From: Amanita rubescens
Lineage: Eukaryota; Basidiomycota; Agaricomycetes; Agaricales; Amanitaceae
Assembly: GCA_015039365.1 (NCBI GenBank)
Contig: WION01000008.1
Location: 124,001 to 188,000, forward strand
DNA: 64,000 bases
Direction: 5' to 3'
Under the pieces are notes generated by a model. It was not told the DNA's origin. It saw only the letters and a list, made by a program, of their open reading frames with translations, and made no database searches. A program made the position numbers and the translations under genes. Of the stretch, positions 55,045 through 64,000 are shown one piece after another. Numbering within the stretch: the stretch's first letter is position 1; each line of letters opens with the position of its first letter.

Positions 55045-55451
55045 TGACGAAGAAGACAGGTCTACGCGAGAGCGTGTCCACAGCATGAGCAGGTGCAATA
55101 GCTTACCTATTGCGATATAGTCTTAGCACTACCCTTCGGCGTAGTAGTGATAGTAAGAGGAAGAGAATGGATTGTCCTATTCTACGATACAGGACAGGTT
55201 TATATACTAAGGGAGAACAAATATGTGTCTACATATGTGTAAGCATATAGTATAGATGAGAAGATATGGCGTGCTAAGCACACCATAAGATGTGATCATG
55301 AGTCTATCATGATGTCACCATGATATCATAATGAAGTCATTATGATGTCATCTCTATGTCATACATAAAGGATGACGTGAGCGATATGAGTAACATTGAT
55401 TGTAGTCAATCAGTAGTTAATCATTCTATAAATATAATTATATATTTAACA
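55045..55451 (-). repeat. Copia 5' LTR
   Basis: The 407-bp partner of 47319-47725. It carries an AT-rich start (TTAAATATATAATTATATTT on the coding strand). The TSD CAATG follows at 55452-55456. Confidence 0.93.
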
Positions 55452-55860
55452 CAATGAAGGGATCCTAACATGGTGAGAGAGAGAGGCAGGACTGAGAGCC
55501 TAGAGGTCATCACACCATTGGGATGGATGTATAGGCCTAAAGTGAGGCTGTAGATTACTAGATGCAAGGTAAGACCATAGTAAGAGTTTGAAATACTCCT
55601 AGTGATAGACAAAGGGTGGGCTCAGGGGCCATTTGTGTCATGTATGATGTTGTATAAAGGTCATAGGCCCCATCAGGTGGCTTAAATAAGGACTTTCCAG
55701 GCGAATTCTAGACTCGCAAAGATAGTGGGAAGGAAACAGCAAGTTCTTCATAACAACCTCGTAGCACATTCACAAATTTATCACGGCATGATATGTACTA
55801 ACAATCTACATGTAGCCAATGAAGTTTTTTTTAAAAAAACATGAGTTGGGAATACGTGAT
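55452..55860. other. Right target duplication and intergenic DNA
   Basis: CAATG at 55452-55456 is the Copia target duplication. The rest has only short frames. It continues whatever the Copia element interrupted and ends as the 3' flank of the ribosomal protein gene. Confidence 0.5.
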
Positions 55861-56735
55861 TTAGTACGATTTCTTGCTCGCGGTTAACTGTAGATGGGCA
55901 CTATGCTCATCGTAAGGGAATTTCGATAGCGGTATCTCACGCCACAAGTCGGGAGTCAAGAATGCGTAGGTTTTCGTGATCTGATCGCAATGAGTAGAGC
56001 CTATGAAAGAGCATATATTCAAACCTACCGCAGCAAAGGTCGCTTTCAGGAAGTTCCCCATCGTAGCAGTTGACCCCTTTGACTGAGTGTATACATCTTC
56101 GACACCAGCGAGTTGCAGTAATCGCTTGGAAGCGGGAGCCGCGACTATGCCCGTTCCTCGGGGAGCGGGAATTAAACGGCACATCACGGAACCAACCTTG
56201 CCACTGACTTTCGATGGTACAGTGTGAGGTTCACCGAGCGCAGCACCCCAATATCCTCTGCGCACTGGGATTACGGACAGCTTGGCTAAAATAATTGCTC
56301 CACGTATCGCTGTAGCAACTTCTTTGGCGCATTTGACACCCAAACCTACATGACCTTCAAAATCCCCAATAGCGACAAATGCCTTGAATCGGGTGCGCTG
56401 TCCTGCACGTGTCTGCTTCTGGACAGGCATGATTTTCATGACTTCATCTTTTAGCTTGGGAAGGAAGAAGTCGATGATTTGATACTCCTTCACGGGAAGC
56501 GAGAAGAGATAAATCTCTTCCATAGACTTGATTTTACCATCCTTGACGAGACGGCCAAGTTTGGTGACAGGTACCCTACGAATATATGTTCAATAATAAT
56601 ATTTGATGTCTTGTGCTTGACGTACCACTCTTTTTCATCATCTTTACGCCCGCCGCGTCTTGGGCCTCTACGTCCTCTTCCCCTCTCTCCACGTCCACGT
56701 CCAAATCCACCACGGCCTCTTGCAGCGTCAGCCAT
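55861..56735 (-). CDS. rps2: 40S ribosomal protein S2 (uS5)
   Basis: Component of the small ribosomal subunit near the decoding centre. Exon 1 (56735 to about 56624) encodes [20 protein letters not shown] and the basic RGG-type tail typical of eukaryotic S2, ending DDEKEW. After a roughly 50-nt intron the body follows: [96 protein letters not shown] and the stop at 55861. A 48-nt GT-AG intron (55981-56028) lies inside what looks like one open frame; removing it gives [19 protein letters not shown], the family sequence. All core blocks are intact. It is divergently placed to the antizyme gene, 351 bp from ATG to ATG. Confidence 0.96.
55981..56028 (-). other. In-frame 48-nt intron without stop codon in rps2
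   Basis: Starts GTAGGTTTGAATATATGC and ends GCGATCAG on the coding strand. Its length is divisible by three and it has no stop, so simple ORF calling adds 16 false residues ([16 protein letters not shown]) to the protein. Confidence 0.88.
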
Positions 56736-57086
56736 TCAATGATTCTGTCCTGTCAAGGGTGTCAGTGGAACGTCATCGCGTAATCACTACTTCAATCCAC
56801 CTAGTTTTACACTACCTCAGGCGGAAAAAGTATGCTGGTTCAATCAAACTGGGATTCGACATCGTTTGCTATGAAATTGAACTTACATTGTCCAGCGGTC
56901 CGAGGCCTTTTTGAGCTTGACCAACGACGGGGTAGGTAGCCTTGCAAGATGACTCCTTTCAATCACGTGACTAGTGTGAATAACGTTAGCCAGCACAAAG
57001 GGTAACACTTGTAAAACTTGTGTTCTACACCTCTTCCTTCTTGAAGCCCAAGCACCTACAATTTCCTTTTTTAAAGTTGGAACGCC
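56736..57086. promoter_or_regulatory. Divergent promoter region rps2 / antizyme
   Basis: 351 bp between the two start codons. GT...AG pairs close to the rps2 ATG could be a 5'-UTR intron on the minus strand. A TTAAAGTTGG run precedes the antizyme ATG. No other gene. Confidence 0.5.
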
Positions 57087-58129
57087 ATGTCGCTGACCTC
57101 CATGTCCAATTTATCAAGCCAAAAATCTAGTCTTTGCCCCACGTATGCTTTGACTTGGTATCTGATCAATCAACAAATCTTACCTGCCTTTTAGCAACGG
57201 TCGTCAGGCCGTTGGAGATGGGGCTGCTATTTTCGACAACGATTCCAATGTACTTGCTATCTGCCAACTTCAGGGGGCAGGCAATTTATATTACTATTCT
57301 ACCACGTTTTCGGGAGGACCTGGGGTACGCTATGGTGAATTTACTGCCCGTTTCACGTTGTGCTAAACAATTTCAGTGGCGCTTTTGACGTTCCAAAGGA
57401 AAAATGCCCCCCGGATGGAGGGTCATCGGGTTGTGTGACAGGCAACCCGATGTCTATTTTTCCCTCATCTAAAAAACCTATTCCAACCTCACTTCCTCAT
57501 TCGTCATGTGATCCATTATTCAAGTCTACGACCCAGCGGTCCCAGTCAGACTATTTTATTTTTCAGCGTCGACATTCGCGATCCATCTCTAGCCCGAATG
57601 CTAGCAGTGATTCTGACATTTCCACTCCCTCTCTCACGCCAGATAGTAACAACTGCAGACAAAGCCCAGTTCCGACCAGTTCTGTCGTTAAACCTTCAAG
57701 TGATGCTCTAGATTTCTTGATGACCCTGTTTCCCCGACACGGCTTAATTGCACTGCCTTACGCCAAGCGCATGTCAATCTCAGCGCCAAACTTGGGAGTT
57801 GTGTTTGACGGCGTAGTGCTAGATCTCCCTGAAGAACCAAGGACACTGTATGTAGATGGGAAAAGTGCGGAGTCCGTGAACCTTAGGGAAAGGTGGGTTC
57901 GCTCCTCTCCTTTTCTCAGGGGCTGAAAATTGGCACCAATAGTATCATTGCCCTCCTTGACCTAGCTGATGAACGCCTTGGATGTTCAGGGCTTGCCATT
58001 GCTTTGGAGCGATCATCTCCAAATTTAGGCGCCCTCTTACATTCCCTCATGTACGTCGGAGGAAGTGTTGTTACGAGGCCACCTTTCGACGTAGATTCTG
58101 CATTTATTTTGGTGGGACTTGACATTTGA
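57087..58129 (+). CDS. Ornithine decarboxylase antizyme, +1 frameshift gene
   Basis: Antizyme binds ornithine decarboxylase, sends it to the proteasome and limits polyamine uptake. High polyamines raise its own frameshifting. Exons are 57087-57142, 57195-57324, 57377-57892 and 57943-58129, with three GT-AG introns of 50-52 nt. ORF1 is 65 codons (MSLTSMSNLSS to PGWRF) and stops at TGA 57386-57388. Reading one base forward at TTT-TGA-C gives DVPKEKCPPDGG and an open frame of about 230 codons through the antizyme fold: LYVDGKSAESVNLRES, IIALLDLADERLG, ALERSSPNLGALLHSLMYVG and a final AFILVGLDI. The total is about 295 residues. Every intron keeps frame. The C-terminal core is the recognisable family part; ORF1 is not conserved in sequence. 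Confidence 0.88.
57377..57392 (+). promoter_or_regulatory. Programmed +1 ribosomal frameshift site
   Basis: The spliced message reads TGG CGC TTT TGA C. The stop TGA of ORF1 is bypassed by a +1 shift of the TTT codon, continuing GAC GTT CCA. TTT-TGA is one of the known variants of antizyme shift sites, of which TCC-TGA is the commonest. Confidence 0.82.
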
Positions 58130-58306
58130 AACATCGTTCACCAAAAATGGCTGAGATTCTCCCATTTCTCCTATTGATGTACCTGTACTATATAGTAATA
58201 GTATTAGAACGAGTTGTCTGAGCGTGAGACAATCTGTCGCAATCTCCGCAGTAGCTGCCAACTACTTTGTTCTCTTTCAACAAGCATCAACGCTGAGCGC
58301 TGAGCA

Positions 58307-59667
58307 ATGCTTCTTGCCCTGTTCGTCTTGTTTCTTCCTCTTGCATATGCTGGAAGCTTGAACAAAGGTGCCTCGTGCTCGCAAGCAAATAATCGTTTAT
58401 CGGATGGCACATACCAGTTTTGGGACCAGTGTGACTCCGAGACTTACTGTTCTGCGGGTGGGATATGCGAGTTGAAAAGATGTAGGAAAGATCAATATCC
58501 TTTTGGCTATCCTCCAGACTCGAATTCTATTCCTCCCATGTGCCCAAGTGGCCAATTTTGCCCTGACGAGGAAGATCAATGCCTTCAGCTGCTTGTTGTC
58601 GGCAGCCCTTGCCAACTTAATCGCGATGGTAAGTTTTCTCTTGTTTAATTAAATCTCTCTGATAACTTCTCAAGATCAATGCGAGGGTCCTCCAAACTTC
58701 CAGCAGCTGAGTGACCATACAGGTCGCGGACAAAATGTCAACGGTTCCGTTTGTCTAAACAACATTTGCATGTACGCGTCCCGCCTCCATCCGACACTAT
58801 TACTTACTTGCATGCCGTGCTTTAGGTGGGCAAATGCGACGCTTGGCTCGGAATGCGCTGTCGAGAACACACCATATATTGCGTACGGATTCAGTGGTGA
58901 ATTCGTCAACATCGTCTCACGGTAAACACCCAGCAACTAGTCTTATACTCCTCTAATAACTTTCCTCTAGTGATAACTGTCTCATTGGACTTTATTGCGA
59001 CGGTACCCAGAGAGTTTGTATGAACACAAAATCGCTAGGGGTTGCCTGCACCGCGGATAAAGAGTAAGGTCTCTCCGCTGAAGTTCTATTTCTTCCTCTG
59101 ATCGAGTCAAGATGTCAGTCTTGGAATTGTCTTGCTTCAGGGACTTGTGGAGAATCTGCAGCAGCTCCTCGCCATTTTGCTACCTACGTCTACGTATTGG
59201 TAGCAATTGGAATATTCGGCGGTCAGTTAGAGCTCCTTCCTTTATGAACATGGGTTGAAGACTTTTATTAGGTTTGTTCGGTACTTTAATTGGACTTTTC
59301 CTCCTGCACCGAAAGCAGCGGGACGAAGAGCGCGAAAAACGTATCCAATACTGGCGTGAACAAGTTAGTATACCACAAATTATAGACTTGTCCTGACCAA
59401 ATCACTTTGCTTCAGAATGCATTCCATCAAAATTTGTTGCAAATGCGCGAGACGGCACGAGCATCGATACGATCTTTGCCAGGCAATACAGGTAGTGCTC
59501 GTAGCACCCTGTATAGTCGAGATGGTGCGATGTCTGAAGCAGCACCTATCTTAGCAAATGCAGCACCGAAAGGCTCCGGGTTGCGACATTACCTGGCAGA
59601 TGATGGTAGTTCCGAATTTGAAGATGGCATTTCGATGCAGCCGCCCAGAGTTAACAGTCATTTTTAG
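58307..59667 (+). CDS. Secreted-type Cys-rich single-pass membrane protein
   Basis: Starts with a signal peptide, MLLALFVLFLPLAYAGS. A Cys-rich extracellular part follows over several exons (GASCSQ, DSETYCSAGGICELKRC, MCPSGQFCP, DQCEGPP, VCLNNICM, GSECAVE, NCLIGLYCDG, ACTADKECQSWNC, GTCGES), with regularly spaced Cys pairs recalling Dickkopf-like or EGF-like small disulphide modules. A membrane span lies across an exon junction (YVYVLVAIGIFGG then LFGTLIGLFLL). A charged stretch HRKQRDEEREKRIQYW and a disordered cytosolic tail end at 59667. Five or so short introns separate the exons. Topology suggests a type I surface or vacuolar protein. No named family was recognised. Confidence 0.8.
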
Positions 59668-59972
59668 TAGTTAATTTTTAATAGGCTATTGGACGCTCAG
59701 TGTGTTAGTTATTTCGATACCTGCAATTTTTTTCTGAATCGCATCATGAAACCTGGATTTTGGGGTAGTCTACTATGAAAAAAGTACAAAGTATCGCTTT
59801 TCTGCGGCAAGATGTCATGTCGTTCTGACTGGGCATTATCGCATTGGTATTCTCATCCACAAAGTACTCATTCATTTGGGCACGTGTTGTGAAGAAAATC
59901 TACGGTCGAGTATATGCATACAATCGCGCTATTAAGACCCACGAATTCAGAGGGTTTAAAGAATGTTTTGAT
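59668..59972. other. Convergent intergenic region
   Basis: AT-rich 3' flanks of two genes that face each other. Nothing further was seen. Confidence 0.6.
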
Positions 59973-61336
59973 TTAATCGTCAAAGCCCCTTTCAAACAAA
60001 TAATTTGCCGCAAGCTCTTCATTCTTGTCACATGCGAAATATGCCTCAACAACAATATGACGAGGGAAACCTAGCGCTTCAAGCTACACTTAGTCAGTTT
60101 ACTAACGTTAAAACTTTTAGGGAGAGGACCCATACTCGCTCAATTGCTGCTCTTTCCTCTTCGGTTACGCTGAGAACTGTCCCCTGGGGAACAGATTCTA
60201 CATCCTCCTGTTCGGAGTCACCTAAGAGTTGGAATAATGCCCCCGGATCCTGCGCAAACAACTGCGCCAAAGCAGGATTTGAACTTGCAATCTGTTGAAT
60301 CAGCGGCTGCAGCAACGCAGGGTTTTGGTGAACAAGATCACGTAATTGCTGAATCTGCGGGTTGTCCCGGAGGATGGAAAGATCAAGAGGTACACTATTG
60401 CTAGCACCTGACGGGTGTTGTTGTGGTTGTTGCTGTTGTTGTTGTGCAAGCTGTATCAAGATAAGCACTAAACAAATGGATGTACACAGGGAAGCAAACC
60501 TGGAACAAATTCTGTGGCCCAGAGCGAGGGTGTGCTGTGCTTGGCGCGTTGGAGGAGGGAGATCGAGAAGCACCTGCGGCTTGGTTTGAATCTAATCGTT
60601 CGTTTTCCAAGGAAGACGGAATGCCCTGGAGTGGTGTTGTGAACAAGCAATACAGAAACAAATTTAATCTAAGACCAACATTCATCAGATACTCGACGGC
60701 CCGATCAGGATTGTTAAAGCTTGCGCGAAGAGCTCTGAGAACCTGATCACGAGGAAAACCCATATCAACCATATTCTGTATCGTTGTTTGCAGAGCCTCT
60801 CCTGAAAGGAAAGACGAATCGCCAAACGGGGGTGCAGAACTAACGGGAACAGCTGCTGGGATGGGTGGTGACGCAACGGCGGATGTCGACTGACTTCCAG
60901 GCGCAGGAGTTTGCTCAACAGGCTTGGACAGAGGTTCTGCCGCAGATGTTTGCATGGGCTTCGGCTGAGAAAAATCTGATGAAGTCATTGAAATATATCT
61001 TACTTCTCGACTAACCTTGGTCACCATGAGCACGAGAAAATCTTTTTCTTTGATACCGCATGATTCGATCGTCTCTCCGTCAGGTAATATTTTCCCTGAT
61101 AAAATGATGGGGGACTATAAAGAAGGGAATAGGAAGGATGATACCTGAATAGATTATCTTCTGGAGCTCGGCAGGGTGACCTTGTGACTTTTGAATTTCG
61201 GACTTGAGATATGCTATGGTCTTCGAGACATCAATATCAACCTACGTGCATAAATGTCAAATAAATCGGTGCGACAGAGAAAGGACTAGCTTACGTGAAA
61301 AACCTTCTGCTGGGTTGTCTTGATTGTGATCTTCAT
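59973..61336 (-). CDS. rad23: UV excision repair protein Rad23
   Basis: A ubiquitin-receptor shuttle that binds the proteasome by its UBL domain and ubiquitin chains by two UBA domains, and supports the XPC/Rad4 repair factor. Exons from 61336 give the [65 protein letters not shown] Pro/Ala linker follows, then UBA1 ([19 protein letters not shown]). The Sti1-like XPC-binding domain comes after another intron ([36 protein letters not shown]). UBA2 follows after a last intron (AIERL then [20 protein letters not shown], ending LFERGFDD and TAA at 59973). Order and length match the family. Its ATG is only 72 bp from that of the LRR gene. Confidence 0.95.
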
Positions 61337-61408
61337 CGTACAGAGTAGAACGCGTAAGGTGGCTGTGCAATTACTTAACTTGTGACATGGGATGCGTGAC
61401 ATCTTGCC
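61337..61408. promoter_or_regulatory. 72-bp bidirectional promoter
   Basis: This is the only DNA between the start codons of rad23 (minus) and the LRR gene (plus). Both transcripts must start within it or inside neighbouring coding sequence. It contains no clear TATA box. Confidence 0.6.
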
Positions 61409-63169
61409 ATGTCCTCGATGCCCGACGGCGACGACTATATACGCCGCCTTGCTGCCTTTATCCGAGCCAACGAAGCAAGATTTGCCCTATCTCCCGTCCT
61501 TCGTCCCAAAGAGACACAAAAATGGCTTCCATTTCAATACCATAGCCCTGCTGTTCTTTCTTTCGACTTTTACCGCCTAAACTACCTTCTCATCCGTCTC
61601 GAAGCTCACGGTTTCAATGTTGGCCCTCTCGATGTCCATGTCGATATTCCTTCTCATCCAATCACTCATATTTGCCTTCAGCCAAGTCATGATGGCTCAG
61701 ATGCTTTGTCACTCGCTTCATTCAAGCCATCTATCTCGACCATTACATCCCTTTCCCTACCTAACTATTGGTGGAACAGAACTGGTCCTGATAGCATCGA
61801 CCTTGACCTCAAATACATATATAGTTGTTTCACCAAACTTCCTGCCGTCTCAATCAAAGCTCCGCGTCTTAACCCTATACAAGGGTTGACCATTGATCCT
61901 ACGAGTTCAAATGCATTGCCTCTTCATGTTTTCAAGAACATACAAAGCCTGGAATGCACAGATATTGATCCACGCACTTTCTTAGGTTGGAATCGACTAG
62001 CAGAAAGTTTGAGGTCCCTCAAAATTTGTAGAAGCGGGATTGACGATTTCACCGAAATATTCGTCGGGGTAGCCCTTGAAGGCAAATCACGCCGAGGGAG
62101 CGTCCATAGCGGCGAGCAGATAAGCCAAGAACTAAGTTCCAATGGACGCCCTCCTGAAGGGAGTTGCACACCAACCCCAGTGGGGAACCCCTTGAAATGG
62201 GTGTTTCTAAGATACCTTTCACTAAAGGACAACGCCATCACATGTCTACCCACGGACATTGTATCTTGCCTTTGGTCCCTCGTTCATTTAGACCTCTCGT
62301 CTAATCTTCTGGTCTCTATTCCATCGGGGTTGGACACCCTTAATAATCTTACCTCTTTGGATCTCTCGGATAACATGATTGATTCGGTTATCGGGATTTA
62401 TACGCAGCTCGGCCAGGTCCAAACACTTAACCTGTCCAAAAATCGCCTTGAAACTATTTGCGGCCTCGAGCGTCTCTGTGCTTTGCAGCGCATAGATTTG
62501 CGACATAATCATATTCAAGAAAGCGCAGAAGTGGGTCGGCTTTCAATGGTGTCCAATATTGCCGAGGTATGGGTAGACGGAAACCCGTTTGTGGGAAACG
62601 AAACGGAGCACCGGTTGAACTGTTTAGTTTTTTTTTGGAGAGAAGGAAAGACAATCCACTTGGATGGTGCTTCGCCGAACTTCTTTGAGAAAAAAGCGCT
62701 AGCTTTGCGAATATCAGAGCAGATTCGTCCAACTTCTTCGGGTTCTGTTGCAACGCAAAGCAGCAGCTTGCCCGAGGCGTCTCCATCGGATAATCAAAAA
62801 GGATCACCCTTCACAAGAGATGGCGGAAGTAAAAAGAAGATCAGACGAGTGGTCCATCTACATGCCCAGTCGACAAACCACGAGGCAGAAGGTTCGTCAT
62901 TGGACGCATCAGAGGCTGACAGGATATGTCATCTGTCGCATCCGTCACTGCGACACCACCGTCGGTTCCGCACGGAAATTTTGTCGGCTCGACCTCCTGA
63001 CGTGAGAGGACTTGGCTATAGGGATGACACGCTGGCACAGATTCAGTGCCGTCGTGGCATACAGCACCCAGACAATGCCACAGACGGAGACGAGTTCAGG
63101 AGGAGAATAGAAGCACTGAGAAAGGACATGGGCGAAGGGTGGTTGAACGTATTCAGTAGTCAGTTCTAA
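61409..63169 (+). CDS. Leucine-rich-repeat protein
   Basis: A single-exon gene of 586 residues. The N-terminal 240 residues have no clear motif. Residues about 270-420 hold SDS22-type leucine-rich repeats: LRYLSLKDNAITCLPTDI, LVHLDLSSNLLVSIPSGL, LTSLDLSDNMIDSVIGI, VQTLNLSKNRLETICGL and LQRIDLRHNHIQ, capped by VWVDGNPFVGN. A disordered part with a basic KKKIRRVVHLHA stretch follows, then a charged C-terminus (RRRIEALRKDMGEGWLNVF). The layout resembles fungal relatives of the LKB1-interacting LRR proteins. I am not certain, and function is unknown. The second Met at 61418 is also possible. Confidence 0.88.
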   Translation: MSSMPDGDDYIRRLAAFIRANEARFALSPVLRPKETQKWLPFQYHSPAVLSFDFYRLNYLLIRLEAHGFNVGPLDVHVDIPSHPITHICLQPSHDGSDALSLASFKPSISTITSLSLPNYWWNRTGPDSIDLDLKYIYSCFTKLPAVSIKAPRLNPIQGLTIDPTSSNALPLHVFKNIQSLECTDIDPRTFLGWNRLAESLRSLKICRSGIDDFTEIFVGVALEGKSRRGSVHSGEQISQELSSNGRPPEGSCTPTPVGNPLKWVFLRYLSLKDNAITCLPTDIVSCLWSLVHLDLSSNLLVSIPSGLDTLNNLTSLDLSDNMIDSVIGIYTQLGQVQTLNLSKNRLETICGLERLCALQRIDLRHNHIQESAEVGRLSMVSNIAEVWVDGNPFVGNETEHRLNCLVFFWREGKTIHLDGASPNFFEKKALALRISEQIRPTSSGSVATQSSSLPEASPSDNQKGSPFTRDGGSKKKIRRVVHLHAQSTNHEAEGSSLDASEADRICHLSHPSLRHHRRFRTEILSARPPDVRGLGYRDDTLAQIQCRRGIQHPDNATDGDEFRRRIEALRKDMGEGWLNVFSSQF

Positions 63170-63486
63170 AATCCCCATACGGCTCTTGAGTTTTGCGCCC
63201 TACTTATGCCTAACCATCTGAGCTGTATAATATGGGGATTCCATTCGTCAGTCGGAATACTTACTTACCTAACCTTCTGGCCGGTACCTAATAGTCCTGG
63301 GGTTCAACGTTGATCCATTGCCCAAAATTATGGCGGGCATTGATAACGTTAAATTCAATATCCACTAGGAGGGCAAGATTGAACCTCCTCAAGGGGTTCG
63401 ACTTCTATGTTGTACTACGGACTATACTTGAAGCTGAAGAAAAAGTAAAACAGGTGTGAGAGAACAGTGAAAACAGGTACGGTAGG
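63170..63486. other. Convergent intergenic region
   Basis: 317 bp between two facing genes, with no frame or repeat of note. Confidence 0.6.
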
Positions 63487-64000
63487 TCAGGAAGATTTCG
63501 GCTTTGCCAGTGGTTCACCTTTTGGACTATTTACTACCCCACCAGGACCTGTGACCGCCCCTGCCTTTACGGCTGGCGCATCGTCGTCGACATCATGCAT
63601 CCTGAGCAGTTCGTTGCAGACCCAAACTATAATACGTTTAATTGCTTCCGTCACGTCCTCCGTACTAAGCGGTTGCCCCACCGGTGGGCAATGCATGAAC
63701 AGGACCTGTGTACTGCGCTTTTTCTCGTACGGCTTGACGTTCCGCCTAGACTCTGCAAGGGAACAGTAGTACATATAGTCTGCAAGGTAGTGTCCTGCAT
63801 CCATAGATGTATATATTTGCTAACGCAATATCAGTCCGCATGTAGTAGCCACGTTGCATGTTGACTTACCTCTGTTCCTGATCTCTTGAGATCTTGCACC
63901 AGTCGCAGGACATCAATGTCAGTCATTAATTCATCAGCTATACTGTCGTAACCAGCTCCGAAACCGCGCGTGGGCCTAGCAGTAGTTTCACCACCGGGGG
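63487..64000 (-). CDS. Pyroglutamyl-peptidase I, C-terminal part (runs off the window)
   Basis: A cysteine peptidase of family C15 that removes N-terminal pyroglutamate. Two exons are visible: 64000-63870, ending LRLVQDLKRSGTE, and 63819-63487, with a 50-nt intron between (63820-63869). The second exon starts QIYTSMDAGHYLADYMYYCS, the substrate-pocket block conserved in the family. It then gives VLFMHCPPVGQPLS, whose His is the catalytic one. The C-terminus after NELLRMHDV is a Gly/Ala/Lys-rich tail. The catalytic Glu and Cys lie upstream, outside the window. Confidence 0.85.

Larger units (their letters stand above)
47319..55451 (-). mobile_element. Complete Ty1/Copia retrotransposon
   Basis: It is 8133 bp long with 407-bp LTRs that appear identical by reading, a 5-bp target duplication, a primer binding site, a polypurine tract and one open 1948-codon gag-pol frame. 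LTRs begin TGTTAAAT and end CGTCA on the coding strand. Identical LTRs and an unbroken frame indicate a very recent insertion and a possibly active element. The roughly 1450-bp leader between the 5' LTR and gag is unusually long and contains an additional open frame (see 53596-54147). Confidence 0.95.

Noticed and set aside
57360..57926. 188-codon frame starting at an internal Met as a separate gene
   Set aside because: Its first Met lies inside the second intron of the antizyme gene, and its last codons run into the third intron. It is the shifted ORF2 of that gene.

Overview
The window comes from a filamentous basidiomycete, most likely an Agaricomycete. The evidence is short (about 50 nt) GT-AG introns, core eukaryotic genes, and a mobile-element set typical of that group: KDZ and Plavaka transposases, chromodomain Ty3/Gypsy elements and Ty1/Copia elements. 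Roughly 2.3-55.5 kb is a nested transposon island. 55.8-64 kb is ordinary, compact gene space.

Layout: 1-2.3 kb has no convincing gene. 2.3-5.5 kb is a KDZ transposase gene (minus strand), followed by a diverged 198-bp tandem repeat. 6.5-10.7 kb is a decayed Ty3/Gypsy copy (A), cut off in the reverse transcriptase. 10.7-13.3 kb is an AT-rich, TIR-bounded, gene-less DNA element. 13.3-20.4 kb is a second Gypsy copy (B) that starts in gag and has protease, RT, RNase H, integrase, chromodomain, two further ORFs and the start of its 3' LTR. That LTR breaks off at 20393 and appears to resume at 43905.

The stretch between, 20394-43901 (23.5 kb), is bounded by 94-bp inverted repeats that are about 89% identical. 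It is flanked by CTC on both sides, and both ends carry long arrays of a CAGACAGTC-type word. It holds a Plavaka transposase gene at its right side and about 17 kb of other DNA: an Spt5/KOW-like gene, two unrecognised multi-exon genes, a casein-kinase-1 relic, a duplicated family of coiled-coil gene pieces, and several local tandem duplications. I read it as a giant cargo-carrying DNA transposon inserted in a Gypsy LTR. This is the most interesting object in the window.

44-47.3 kb is AT-rich repetitive DNA. 47.3-55.5 kb is a complete Ty1/Copia element: 407-bp LTRs that appear identical, TSD CAATG, an open 1948-codon polyprotein, a primer site matching the initiator tRNA anticodon arm, and an additional open frame ahead of gag that ends in a membrane segment.

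The right end holds ribosomal protein S2 (minus), ornithine decarboxylase antizyme with a +1 frameshift site UUU-UGA (plus), a Cys-rich membrane protein (plus), Rad23 (minus), a leucine-rich-repeat protein (plus) and a partial pyroglutamyl peptidase (minus). All statements are from reading the sequence; no database search was run.
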